Assembly (NCBI GenBank): GCA_024762915.1
Contig: JANTGL010000027.1
Span: forward strand, 1-16,218
Length of the DNA stretch: 16,218 bases
Direction of reading: 5' to 3'
Source: Bacteroidales bacterium
GTDB lineage: Bacteria > Bacteroidota > Bacteroidia > Bacteroidales > JAADGE01
Below are positions 1-8,128 of the stretch, in pieces. The stretch's first letter is position 1; every line of letters begins with the position of its first letter. The notes beneath the pieces are model-generated. The model had not been told where the DNA came from. It worked only from the letters and a program-made list of their open reading frames with translations, and searched no databases. The translations under genes were made by a program, and so were the position numbers.

Positions 1-745
1 AAGCATATTCCGTTAAGAAGTTCCAAAAAATCGGCATCGGAAACTTCGGTGAATAATTCATACCGCCGTTTTTCTCGTCAAAATTTGATTTTAGTCGCTT
101 AACGGACATTTTTATTTTGTCGAAATCAAATTCAAATTTTTTTATATCAGGAAACTCAATTTCTGATTTTTGAATACCTGCTTGTATATTATCAGCCGTT
201 TCAATAAACTTCATTTTATCAAGTATATAGGATTCCGATAAATTCACTAAAATCTTTTTCCAATCAATCGGTCTGAAATAAGTTCCGCCGTATACCGGTC
301 TTCCGTCGGGTAAAGCAAAACAATTAAGGGGCCAGCCGCCTCTGCCGGTTATTAATTGAACAGCCGTCATATAAATATTATCCACATCCGGACGTTCTTC
401 TCGGTCAACTTTAATACAAACAAAATTATCATTCATAATTTGAGCAATATCTTCATTTTCAAACGACTCGTGTGCCATCACATGACACCAATGACAAGCC
501 GAATAACCGATACTGACAAGAATTAATTTATTTTCTTTTTTTGCCTTTTGCAAAGCTTCTTCGCCCCAAGGATACCAGTTTACGGGATTGTGGGCATGTT
601 GCAATAAATACGGACTGTTTTCATGTATTAAATGATTGGTATATTTATGATTTTCAGTTTTCATTTTCTGAGGTTTATTTTTGGATACATTGCAATTTAA
701 ATTCAATAAAATTAACATTGTAATTAAATAAAATGATATTTTCAT
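1..745 (-). CDS. Thioredoxin-domain YyaL/SSP411-type (DUF255) protein, N-terminal part
   Basis: The visible 248 residues are the N-terminal part; the gene continues past the left edge. Residues ~35-150 match the DUF255 thioredoxin-like domain: an HENSPYLLQHAHNPVNWYPW stretch, a CHWC active-site motif inside YSACHWCHVMAHESF, then KVDREERPDVD and GRGGWPLNCFALPDGRPVYG, all hallmarks of the family. In this family the thioredoxin domain precedes an alpha-barrel resembling sugar epimerases; that part is outside the window. The molecular role of the family is poorly defined. The ATG at 745 gives a hydrophobic N-terminus ending LLNLNC, which could be a loose lipoprotein signal with Cys18 lipidated. 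An in-frame ATG at 664 (Met28) would instead give a cytosolic protein starting where many homologues start. I prefer 745 because an AAGAG stretch precedes it and the hydrophobic reading frame is intact. The family call is firm; the export call is tentative. Confidence 0.93.
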   Translation of the reverse strand, partial: MKISFYLITMLILLNLNCNVSKNKPQKMKTENHKYTNHLIHENSPYLLQHAHNPVNWYPWGEEALQKAKKENKLILVSIGYSACHWCHVMAHESFENEDIAQIMNDNFVCIKVDREERPDVDNIYMTAVQLITGRGGWPLNCFALPDGRPVYGGTYFRPIDWKKILVNLSESYILDKMKFIETADNIQAGIQKSEIEFPDIKKFEFDFDKIKMSVKRLKSNFDEKNGGMNYSPKFPMPIFWNFLTEYA

Positions 746-756
746 CTCTTTTTCTG

Positions 757-764
757 CAAATATA
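757..764 (-). promoter_or_regulatory. Bacteroidota -7 promoter element for the DUF255 gene
   Basis: The minus strand reads TATATTTG, an exact TAnnTTTG match, followed by CAG. It ends 11 bases before the ATG at 745, so the predicted transcript leader is only about 5-8 bases. No clear -33 TTTG is visible. Confidence 0.5.
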
Positions 765-821
765 AGTAATTTATATTAACTCTAAATAACAAACTCAATA
801 TTAAAAAAAACCCGTAAATTA

Positions 822-853
822 TTTGCAATATTGATAAAAAAGATTTATATTTC
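822..853 (+). promoter_or_regulatory. Probable promoter of the universal stress protein gene
   Basis: TTTG at 822-825 is followed after 20 bases by TATATTTC at 846-853. This is one mismatch from the Bacteroidota TAnnTTTG element at the expected spacing. It leaves a leader of about 30 bases before the ATG at 890. Confidence 0.45.
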
Positions 854-889
854 AAGTCATTTAAATTTTAACCTCAAAAACTCACTACC

Positions 890-1744
890 ATGCTTACAAA
901 TACACAAAATGTAATTTTAATTCCGACTGATTTTTCAGAAGTATGTAACAATGCTGTTGAACATGGAATGGTTGTGGCAAAAGCTCTAAAAAGTCAAGTC
1001 TGGTTACTTCATGTCTTCGATAAAGATACCGAAAAATATCTAAATGAGAATAATCTGGAAGCAAGTGATATTGAAATAATGCTGAACCAAACAGCTGAAA
1101 AATATCATAAAAAATACGGTGTTTCGGTTGATACCTTAATGGAAACAGGTAGCCTGTTTGATAAAATTAAAGAAATAAACGAACGAATTAATGCAAAATT
1201 AATTATCCTGGGAACTCACGGAAAAATGGGTTTTCAAAGAATAGCCGGAAGTTATGTATTAAAAGTTGTAACTTCTACGAATACACCTACAATTGTCGTT
1301 CAAAAGAATTCAAATTCTGAAGGATATAAAAATATTATTTTTCCCATAACGGCTAATACCGAAGACCGACAAAAAGTGACATGGGCTGTCAGTATTGCCA
1401 AAACCTTTGATTCTACAGTTCATTTAATTCCGAAATTTGAATCAGAGAAATTTCATAAAACAAAAATCATGAATGTTACAAAGCAAATTAAAGACATCAT
1501 GACAAAATACGGTGTTAAATTTGTGGATAAAGTTTCTTCACCCGAAGCCGGTAATTTTGCAAAACAAGTTATTGATTATGCCGTTGAAAATCATGCTGAT
1601 TTAATTATGACATTGGTGAATAAAGATAAAGCATTCTTTTTCACATCTTGGGATGAACAAATAATTTATAATTCATCACAAATACCGGTGATTTGCATAA
1701 ATCCCGTTGACACTAAAAAATCAACTTGGGCTAAAGGTTGGTAA
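890..1744 (+). CDS. Tandem universal stress protein (two UspA domains)
   Basis: This 284-residue soluble protein has two UspA domains, residues ~5-138 and ~146-272. The first begins VILIPTDFSE, with the conserved Asp14 at the end of strand 1. It carries the nucleotide-binding loop GTHGKMGFQRIAGS (108-121), whose spacer before GS is one residue shorter than in the classical G-2x-G-9x-GS motif, so ATP binding is plausible there. The second domain (NIIFPITANTEDR at its start, then HADLIMTLVNKDK) lacks both the Asp and the glycine loop and is probably a structural half-site. Proteins of this family are cytoplasmic and respond to starvation or stress, but no specific partner can be read here. The ATG at 890 is chosen because the Usp fold begins directly after it. 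A strong terminator follows, and the gene appears to be monocistronic. Confidence 0.93.
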   Translation: MLTNTQNVILIPTDFSEVCNNAVEHGMVVAKALKSQVWLLHVFDKDTEKYLNENNLEASDIEIMLNQTAEKYHKKYGVSVDTLMETGSLFDKIKEINERINAKLIILGTHGKMGFQRIAGSYVLKVVTSTNTPTIVVQKNSNSEGYKNIIFPITANTEDRQKVTWAVSIAKTFDSTVHLIPKFESEKFHKTKIMNVTKQIKDIMTKYGVKFVDKVSSPEAGNFAKQVIDYAVENHADLIMTLVNKDKAFFFTSWDEQIIYNSSQIPVICINPVDTKKSTWAKGW

Positions 1745-1770
1745 CAGCAACATTTTTTTCAAGAACAATT

Positions 1771-1805
1771 CAGAGACAAGCTATGTATTGTCTCTGTTTT
1801 GTTTT
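1771..1805 (+). terminator. Intrinsic terminator after the universal stress protein
   Basis: A perfect 9-bp stem (CAGAGACAA at 1771-1779 with TTGTCTCTG at 1788-1796) encloses an 8-base loop. It is followed by TTTTGTTTT. It starts 26 bases after the stop codon. Confidence 0.85.
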
Positions 1806-1856
1806 AAAACATAAAATAATTATTGTGTAAATATTTCCGTAAATTTTAAAAGTTTC

Positions 1857-1864
1857 TACTTTTG
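1857..1864 (+). promoter_or_regulatory. -7 promoter element for the tRNA pair
   Basis: TACTTTTG, an exact TAnnTTTG match, is followed by CAG. It ends only 6 bases before the mature 5' end of tRNA-Thr, so the primary transcript would have almost no 5' leader. The -33 region is not clear. Confidence 0.65.
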
Positions 1865-1870
1865 CAGCAT

Positions 1871-1943
1871 GCCACTTTAGCTCAGCCGGTAGAGCAGCTC
1901 ATTCGTAATGAGCAGGTCGTGGGTTCGAGTCCCATGAGTGGCT
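1871..1943 (+). tRNA. tRNA-Thr(CGT)
   Basis: The 73-base cloverleaf has all arms. The acceptor GCCACTT pairs with GAGTGGC (one G-T pair), the D arm is GCTC/GAGC, and the anticodon stem GCTCA/TGAGC surrounds TTCGTAA. The T arm is GTGGG-TTCGAGT-CCCAT and the discriminator is T. The anticodon is CGT, reading the Thr codon ACG. CCA is not encoded, so it must be added after transcription. It is co-transcribed with the tRNA-Gly gene 16 bases downstream. Confidence 0.97.
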
Positions 1944-1959
1944 CTTTTACTTTTAAATT

Positions 1960-2032
1960 GCGAGAATAGCTCAGTCGGCAGAGCACGACCTTCCCAAGGT
2001 CGGGGTCGCGGGTTCAAATCCCGTTTCTCGCT
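1960..2032 (+). tRNA. tRNA-Gly(CCC)
   Basis: The 73-base cloverleaf has acceptor GCGAGAA/TTCTCGC, D arm GCTC/GAGC, anticodon stem CGACC/GGTCG around TTCCCAA, and T arm GCGGG-TTCAAAT-CCCGT. The anticodon CCC reads the Gly codon GGG. The discriminator is T, as expected for bacterial tRNA-Gly, and CCA is not encoded. No promoter fits in the 16-base gap from tRNA-Thr, so the two are probably one transcript. Confidence 0.97.
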
Positions 2033-2053
2033 CTGTTAAAAGACTTTAACAGA
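2032..2053. terminator. Hairpin between tRNA-Gly and the convergent transporter-ATPase gene
   Basis: A perfect 9-bp inverted repeat (TCTGTTAAA at 2032-2040, TTTAACAGA at 2045-2053) with a 4-base AGAC loop lies exactly between convergent transcription units. Neither side has a good T-run. It could be a weak bidirectional terminator or a barrier to RNA 3' trimming, but the function is inferred from position only. Confidence 0.45.
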
Positions 2054-2073
2054 ATTAGAATTTAAACTTGTCT

Positions 2074-5000
2074 TTATATCATTTCTTTCATTTTTAAATG
2101 TCTTTTTATATGGATATACATAAATCGATTGATTTCGAAAGTATCTTTACCGAATTCAGTAACAATTCCCGAACGTTGCAAAAATGTAAAATTATCGATA
2201 ATTTCAGCTTCTTCTTTTTTCATAATCCGTGCAATTTTTTTCACATTCAAGCGACGATGCATGATAAATTGTTTCAACATGTCATTCATTTCATCAGAAA
2301 AATAATTTAATGCAGAAACATCAACGGTTTCAGGCGAATTAATAACAATATCATTTTGATTGTAGCTTTGAATTTTCGAAATCCACGTATGAACGGCTAT
2401 TCCGATATTTCCGTCGGTAAACTTAACATAATCTTCAAAAAGTTTATCGAATTCGGCCGGTTTTACTCGTTCTTGCAGCTTGTCTTTAAATACAAACGAA
2501 ATACCGCCGGCATTATGTCTTTTTAAAAGAGCATCTGCCGTATCGGAAGATGAAAAAGTTAAACAATCTATAATATTTAAAAAATAATTTTCGAAATCAG
2601 AAAGTTTGTTTAATTGCTTCAGAGCATATTTATTCACGGTAACAATAAATAACACTTTATCTGCATGTTTTCGAATTAAATCTTTAATTCTGTTAATTAT
2701 TTCGTAGCCGGTTTCCGAATTTTCCCACCAAAGTTCCAATGCATCAAATAATATAATACTTCCGGGTTTTATTTTTGAAAACTTCTTCAAACTGATTTTG
2801 GAAGTATTCAGAGCATTATCAAGTGCATCATCAAATACTTTTAACGATATTGAACTTTTCTCAGGGGGCTTTACAATAAATAAATCTCTGTTTTTTTGAT
2901 ATTTAGAGATGTAATAATAGGATAAGAATGATTTTCCGGAATAGGCATCGCCGGTAATTAATATACCGCCCTTATAACCGATATCATAACGCTTAATGGT
3001 TTCTTCAAGTTGCGAAACCTCATGTTTCCTGTTTACAAAAAAATCCGTATTAAAATTTTCATTTCTTAAAAATAATTGTTGATAATAAAACGGTAAACTC
3101 TCAAATACCTTTTTTTCGGGTGAAACCGTAAGAACGGCATCCAAGGTTCTTTTCACTTTTGAAATTGTTTTTTCAACGGGAACTTTAGATTGATTAAGCA
3201 TTTTTAATTTGAAATGTTTTTCTTTTTTCTTTTTTACGCTTAGTTTATTCGTCGTATTCTCATTATCTTTATGAAATACTCTTTTTTTATCCTCTTTCAA
3301 TTTTCTTTTCGCAAAATTTTTACTTTCCCCGGCATTCTTTATCAGTAAATAAATATGCAAATGATTGGAAACTTCGCTTAATCGTTCATTTACTCTTCTG
3401 TGAATCGTAATTATTTCATTTTCGGTTTGTTTTTCAATTTTATTTAATTTTTCAATTTGTTTTGTCAAAAATTCTTTAACCGAATCAATAGTATTAATTT
3501 CATTATCAATCAATTTCCCTTCATTATCAAACAATGTAAAAAAGACCAAGCTTTGGATATTATGAACAGATTGTTCTAATTCCGAAACATTTTTCGGCAT
3601 ATTTTCAGCCATTTCTGTCAGCGGTTTATTAAGTTCGGTTTGAATAACATAATCGAGCATTGAAGAAACGGATACTTCAATGGTATCAATCTCTTCAAAT
3701 TGATGTTCGGTTATGCTGTTAAAAGCATCATTCGTCAGCAATTCAATTTTTTCGGGAAAGCGTTCTATCAAATATTTGAATTTTTCAAATCCGGAAACCA
3801 ACAGATTTTTAAATTGGTAGGCAATTTCATTCTTATTTGATAATTCGGAAAGTTCTGCTTTTTGATAGACGACTTTATGATTTTTAGAAAAATCTTTTAA
3901 GAACTTATTTAATGCTTGTTTTAAAACCCGTATTTTCGATATAATTAACTCTTTCATAAGCAATTCTACCGAATCTACAGATTTTCCGATAATTCGATAC
4001 ATTCGATTTTCAAACTCAAGAAATAATAGTTCCAAACTCCATGAATTCAATAACAATTGTTCATTTCGCTTCCAAAATTTCGGTATTCCCGATAATTGTG
4101 TCGTCAATTGCTCAAGTTCCTTAGTTGATTTTACTCTGTAAATGTACCTGTTCGGATGAATTTCATTAAGTTGTTTACTGATTTTATTTACAATCTCAAT
4201 ATTCTTATGATGCAAGAATTGATATACAGACTTTAAGGCATCATTTTTAAGCTTATTGATGACGTTTATTTCTTCTCGAATTCCGGAACTTATTTGTTCG
4301 ACTTCTTCGGTGCTTAGCTTATCGTCAGTTTGAACGGCTTGCAATTTCAATATACCGGTTCGTACAGTTCTGATTAATTTTTGCAATTCAAGAATAAATT
4401 GAATATGAAGAATACCGATTCTTTTTCCTGTTTCAATATAGACAATCAGATTTTCCGACGGAACAGATTGGCTGACAATTTCCTTAAATTTTATTTTATA
4501 AGGTATTAATTTTTTATTCAGTTTTAATTTCAATCGATTCTTATTTTTATATTTTTTTAATTTAGAAGAATCACCGGAGTTAAAGATCATATCTTCTTGA
4601 GAATATTTGCAATATAAATAATCAGGTAATTCATCTGAAATTTCGATTATTTTATTTTTAACGGTTTCGTAAGTTTTTTCTAATAATTCGGATTGTTCGG
4701 GAATAATATTCGTATTATAATCACGAACGTATAATTGAACCGTTTTTAATAATTTATCAAGTCCGATTACCAATTTTTTAAGAATTTCCGAATCCCGATT
4801 TTCACTTGAATTATTAATCCTTTCATTTAATACGATTTCTGTTTCGGAAACAATTTTTTCTATAAAATCATAAGACGGAATAAAACTTTGAGTTAACAAA
4901 TTATGATACAAGTCATCAAATTGGTTTAAATAATCAAAAAGCAATTGAATATTTTCTGCCAAAACAGGATTATCGGGCAATTCAAGTTCCTCATTAACAG

Positions 5001-7254
5001 GGATATTACTAACAGATGAAATAAGTTTAGTTTCTTCTTCACCGGAAGAAATATATTTCATTCCCAAATTTAAATTTTTAAATTGAGATGACGCTTTTAT
5101 TAAAATAACCGTTCCGATTTGATACATTAATCGATTTGTATCTTTAACGAAATCATTTTCTTTTCCGGCTTTTATATCCGGTAAACCTAAAATTATCAAA
5201 TCAGTTTCTAAGGATTCGATTCTGATTAATTCATAAAACGGTTTTTGCTGTATTTGGTTGTTAATAATTTTTATTTCTGCTTCAATACGCATATTATTAA
5301 GCACTTGTTCCGCGTGTTTTCGAATTTTTTCGGCATCTTCGTTATTCGGATTTCCGATAAGAAGACGTAATTTAGCATTCGACCAATTTTCTGAAACTCT
5401 TAAAAATTTTATTAAGTTTAATGCCAGGTTTCCGTTATTTCCGGATCCGCGCCACCAGATATCAATTGTTTTATATTTCCCGAAACCGAATCGTTTATCG
5501 TAATCCATCAATAACAAATTGACATCTAATTCATTAATACGTTTTATCATTTCCGAAAATCTTACGGGATTTTTACTTTGCCGCATCCATCCCATCAAAA
5601 CGGTATTCGGTTCAATTCCTGAAAATCCGTAGGTACTGATAATCGTTTCAATACCTGAATAAATATCACTGCAAGATTGTTTTCGAGCAAAAACACCCTT
5701 TAAATTACCGTTCTCATTCGGATTTGCCTGTAAATGTTTCGGAAATAAATAGTTTGCATTATTGGTTTCATGCAAATCAAAATTTGATAAAAGACCGTAT
5801 CGCCCGACTAAATCTTTTCCGAATTCGAGCAAATGCGGTCGTTTATTTTCACCGCCGCTGAATAAAATTATATTCGGTTGCCAATTACGATCTTCAAGAT
5901 TTTTTTTATTTAAAGTAAAAAGTGCTTTTCGGACGACTGACAGCCAAACACTTTGCCAGACATCGCCGGATTCGGATTTAAATTGTTTCCGATTTAACCA
6001 AGCATAAATTCCGAACATAATTACCAAAGCTGCAATCATTGATAAGATTCCGAGCTGTGCCATTACCAGAAAACTTGCTATAAATCCGATTAATCCGATT
6101 AATCCTTTTACTTTAAATGTCGGTCGAAAATCCGTGCTTGCCCAATTTTCCAGAAAAAATGCCAAATTAATAAATCCGTATGAAGCCAAATAAAACATTG
6201 AAACAACACTTGCAATAGCATTTAAACTTCCTATAAGAATACCGCCTTCCGCAATTAAGAAAATAAATATCAATGCATTACGAGGTTCATTAGAAAGTCC
6301 GTATCCTTTTGCAAATAATTTCGGAACTATTTTATCCTTTGCTATGGCTTGAAGTATTCGAGGTCCGCCGAGAATTCCGCCGAGTGCCGAAGAAAGTGTT
6401 GCACCCCAAATTCCGATCAGAACTAAAGGAGCATATAATGAAACTTTTAAAAGAAAATTATAATCGTTTACTAATAAATCTCTGTTTACAAAAAATGCAA
6501 AAAAGATTGCCAAACTGACATATACTATAAAACCGACGGTAATTGAAGCAAGTGTTCCTCTCGGAATATCTTTTTCCGGGTTTTTCAAATCACCGGACAT
6601 GGCTACTCCGGCCGTAAAACCGGTCACAGCCGGAAAAAAGACACCGAAAATTTCTTGCATGCTTACACCGGTTCTCAAGGGAGTTATAGAAACCGTTTCA
6701 GGTAAAAAATCAGTTCCCGTAGTAATTCCGGCAATAACAGAAATAAGCGACAATGCAATGGCACCCATTACAAAATACTGAGATTTTATGGCAAGCGAAG
6801 TACTGATAAAAGCCAATGTAACTAATACCAATAAGGCAATTGTTGCAATTATTCTGTAACTGTTTAAATCATCTTGAGCTAAATGAAAAAAGTTGCGAAA
6901 ACTGTCAACAGCCAATAAACTTTCCGCAAAACCGACTAAATATAATGAAATACCCAGAGCCGTTCCCACAAAAAGCGCTATTCCGATTGCCCCGCCCATA
7001 GGAAAGCCCAAACTTCTTGATAAAATATAATAAATACCGCCGGTTTTAATTTTTTTGTCAGTAGCTACCGAAGAGATACTAAGGCCTGTTGTAACAGAAA
7101 TAACATGAGAAATAATAATAATTACTAAAGCCGTAATTAATCCGGCATTTCCGACTACCCATCCGAGGCGCATATACATGATAACGCCCAGAATCGTTAA
7201 TACCGAAGGTGTAAAAACACCTGCAAATGCACCGAATTTTTTTTGTTTTCTCAT
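2074..7254 (-). CDS. Cation-chloride cotransporter (SLC12/NKCC-like) fused to a helical region and P-loop ATPase
   Basis: The protein has 1726 residues; ordinary prokaryotic relatives are less than half that. Residues ~1-425 form an APC-fold permease of about 12 helices that opens FGAFAGVFTPSVLTILGVIM. It contains the SLC12 signature FFPAVTGFTAGVAMSGDLK (206-224) and ATLSSALGGILGGPRILQAI (285-304). Residues ~455-725 fit the SLC12 cytoplasmic domain, a universal-stress-like fold. Residues ~726-1395 are charged and helix-rich with no visible membrane span, including a Lys-rich stretch at ~1313-1352. Residues ~1400-1640 form an AAA+/STAND-type ATPase: FFVNRKHEVSQL entry motif, Walker A GDAYSGKS (1435-1442), Walker B IILFDALE (1500-1507) and a possible sensor-1 Asn1541. 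Residues ~1660-1720 look like a winged helix. The likely role is inner-membrane symport of Na+/K+ with Cl-, with the ATPase as a regulator; this regulation is inferred. It is a single uninterrupted frame from the ATG at 7254. A terminator upstream separates it from the next gene, so it is its own unit. Confidence 0.9.
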   Translation of the reverse strand: MRKQKKFGAFAGVFTPSVLTILGVIMYMRLGWVVGNAGLITALVIIIISHVISVTTGLSISSVATDKKIKTGGIYYILSRSLGFPMGGAIGIALFVGTALGISLYLVGFAESLLAVDSFRNFFHLAQDDLNSYRIIATIALLVLVTLAFISTSLAIKSQYFVMGAIALSLISVIAGITTGTDFLPETVSITPLRTGVSMQEIFGVFFPAVTGFTAGVAMSGDLKNPEKDIPRGTLASITVGFIVYVSLAIFFAFFVNRDLLVNDYNFLLKVSLYAPLVLIGIWGATLSSALGGILGGPRILQAIAKDKIVPKLFAKGYGLSNEPRNALIFIFLIAEGGILIGSLNAIASVVSMFYLASYGFINLAFFLENWASTDFRPTFKVKGLIGLIGFIASFLVMAQLGILSMIAALVIMFGIYAWLNRKQFKSESGDVWQSVWLSVVRKALFTLNKKNLEDRNWQPNIILFSGGENKRPHLLEFGKDLVGRYGLLSNFDLHETNNANYLFPKHLQANPNENGNLKGVFARKQSCSDIYSGIETIISTYGFSGIEPNTVLMGWMRQSKNPVRFSEMIKRINELDVNLLLMDYDKRFGFGKYKTIDIWWRGSGNNGNLALNLIKFLRVSENWSNAKLRLLIGNPNNEDAEKIRKHAEQVLNNMRIEAEIKIINNQIQQKPFYELIRIESLETDLIILGLPDIKAGKENDFVKDTNRLMYQIGTVILIKASSQFKNLNLGMKYISSGEEETKLISSVSNIPVNEELELPDNPVLAENIQLLFDYLNQFDDLYHNLLTQSFIPSYDFIEKIVSETEIVLNERINNSSENRDSEILKKLVIGLDKLLKTVQLYVRDYNTNIIPEQSELLEKTYETVKNKIIEISDELPDYLYCKYSQEDMIFNSGDSSKLKKYKNKNRLKLKLNKKLIPYKIKFKEIVSQSVPSENLIVYIETGKRIGILHIQFILELQKLIRTVRTGILKLQAVQTDDKLSTEEVEQISSGIREEINVINKLKNDALKSVYQFLHHKNIEIVNKISKQLNEIHPNRYIYRVKSTKELEQLTTQLSGIPKFWKRNEQLLLNSWSLELLFLEFENRMYRIIGKSVDSVELLMKELIISKIRVLKQALNKFLKDFSKNHKVVYQKAELSELSNKNEIAYQFKNLLVSGFEKFKYLIERFPEKIELLTNDAFNSITEHQFEEIDTIEVSVSSMLDYVIQTELNKPLTEMAENMPKNVSELEQSVHNIQSLVFFTLFDNEGKLIDNEINTIDSVKEFLTKQIEKLNKIEKQTENEIITIHRRVNERLSEVSNHLHIYLLIKNAGESKNFAKRKLKEDKKRVFHKDNENTTNKLSVKKKKEKHFKLKMLNQSKVPVEKTISKVKRTLDAVLTVSPEKKVFESLPFYYQQLFLRNENFNTDFFVNRKHEVSQLEETIKRYDIGYKGGILITGDAYSGKSFLSYYYISKYQKNRDLFIVKPPEKSSISLKVFDDALDNALNTSKISLKKFSKIKPGSIILFDALELWWENSETGYEIINRIKDLIRKHADKVLFIVTVNKYALKQLNKLSDFENYFLNIIDCLTFSSSDTADALLKRHNAGGISFVFKDKLQERVKPAEFDKLFEDYVKFTDGNIGIAVHTWISKIQSYNQNDIVINSPETVDVSALNYFSDEMNDMLKQFIMHRRLNVKKIARIMKKEEAEIIDNFTFLQRSGIVTEFGKDTFEINRFMYIHIKRHLKMKEMI

Positions 7255-7296
7255 TATTCTTTCAGAATATTAAATATTTAGCAATATGCCTATGTG

Positions 7297-7304
7297 CAAT
7301 AATA
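7297..7304 (-). promoter_or_regulatory. Possible -7 element for the transporter-ATPase gene
   Basis: The minus strand reads TATTATTG, one mismatch from TAnnTTTG, about 42 bases before the ATG at 7254. It lies directly downstream of the terminator of the previous gene. No clear -33 element is visible. Confidence 0.33.
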
Positions 7305-7321
7305 CTAAAATTATACCAAAT

Positions 7322-7354
7322 AAAAAAACGCTTCCGAAAATACGAAAGCGTTTT
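7322..7354 (-). terminator. Intrinsic terminator after the beta-barrel gene
   Basis: On the minus strand a 12-position stem with one mismatch (7325-7336 with 7343-7354; core AAAACGCTT with a matching AAGCGTTTT side) encloses a 6-base loop. It runs into seven T residues (complement of 7322-7328). It begins 21 bases after the stop codon of the barrel gene. Confidence 0.88.
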
Positions 7355-7375
7355 AAGTTTCTTTATATCTGCATA

Positions 7376-8077
7376 TTACAAATCAATATAAAAAGCAAGA
7401 CTGAACGCTACATTTTTATGTTTTAAGGTTAAATCTTCTATAGATGAAAAAACATTATCATTATGATTATTAAGCCAACCGTCAATAATACCGTTATTAT
7501 ATTGAACAGTGAGTGATAAATGCAAATTATCTTCAATATTATAAACAGCTCCGGCTCCGGCAGTTAAATAAAAATCAATGAAATTCAGAACAGAAGTTGT
7601 TTGATAATCACTTGAATATAATTGAGGATTAGAATTATCCGTAAGAACTCTTGATGATTTTAATTTTATACCCGTTCCGACACCGAAATTTATTAATGCC
7701 TGAAAATCTTGAGCAACATCAAATTGTCCGTTAAAATTCAAGGGTATCTGTAAATATTGCACTTTAAAATCTTCAGTTCTGTCAACTGGCAGAGGATTTG
7801 TATTTTCGTTTGTTTGATTGATTCCGAATTTTTGCCAAGTAAAAATACCGGATACATCGACATTAAAATTATCGGAAAATTTATAACGGATTGACGGTCC
7901 GAAGCCAATACCCATTTTTGTACCTGAAGATGCATAAGAATATAAGGAATCTCCGTCTGTCATTGACGTAAAATTTAAAGTAGGAATAGCTCTCAAGCCA
8001 AAAGAAATACCTTTTTGAGCAAACAGACCTGATATCGTAAATAATACAACAACAGATACTAATAAAATCTTTTTCAT
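7376..8077 (-). CDS. Outer-membrane beta-barrel protein (PorT-like type)
   Basis: This 233-residue protein has a clear signal peptide (MKKILLVSVVVLFTISGLFA, cut before or after the following Gln). The rest is alternating polar/hydrophobic strands typical of small Bacteroidota outer-membrane barrels: ISFGLRAIPTLNF, IGFGPSIRYKF, FNVDVSGIFTWQKFG, YLQIPLNFNGQF, INFGVGTGIKL, FYLTAGAGAVYNI, LSLTVQYNNG and VAFSLAFYIDL at the C-terminus. The phrase YLQIPLNF is common in the PorT-like/OMP_b-brl_2 families. The ligand or cargo cannot be read from sequence, and the family contains many structural or unknown-function members. It has its own -7 element upstream and a strong terminator downstream, so it is probably monocistronic, although the secreted coiled-coil gene ends only 51 bases before its start. 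Confidence 0.85.
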   Translation of the reverse strand: MKKILLVSVVVLFTISGLFAQKGISFGLRAIPTLNFTSMTDGDSLYSYASSGTKMGIGFGPSIRYKFSDNFNVDVSGIFTWQKFGINQTNENTNPLPVDRTEDFKVQYLQIPLNFNGQFDVAQDFQALINFGVGTGIKLKSSRVLTDNSNPQLYSSDYQTTSVLNFIDFYLTAGAGAVYNIEDNLHLSLTVQYNNGIIDGWLNNHNDNVFSSIEDLTLKHKNVAFSLAFYIDL

Positions 8078-8115
8078 AATTTATTTAATTTATAGTTAAC
8101 AAATGATTTAGTTTA

Positions 8116-8123
8116 CAAATATA
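8116..8123 (-). promoter_or_regulatory. -7 promoter element for the beta-barrel gene
   Basis: The minus strand reads TATATTTG, an exact TAnnTTTG match. It sits in the 51-base gap between two same-strand genes and gives a leader of about 35 bases before the ATG at 8077. Confidence 0.55.
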
Positions 8124-8128
8124 CGGAA

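Noticed and set aside
6079..6105. Short tandem repeat of AATCCGATT units
   Set aside because: It lies inside the transporter coding frame and simply encodes repeated Gly-Leu-Ile in a membrane helix.
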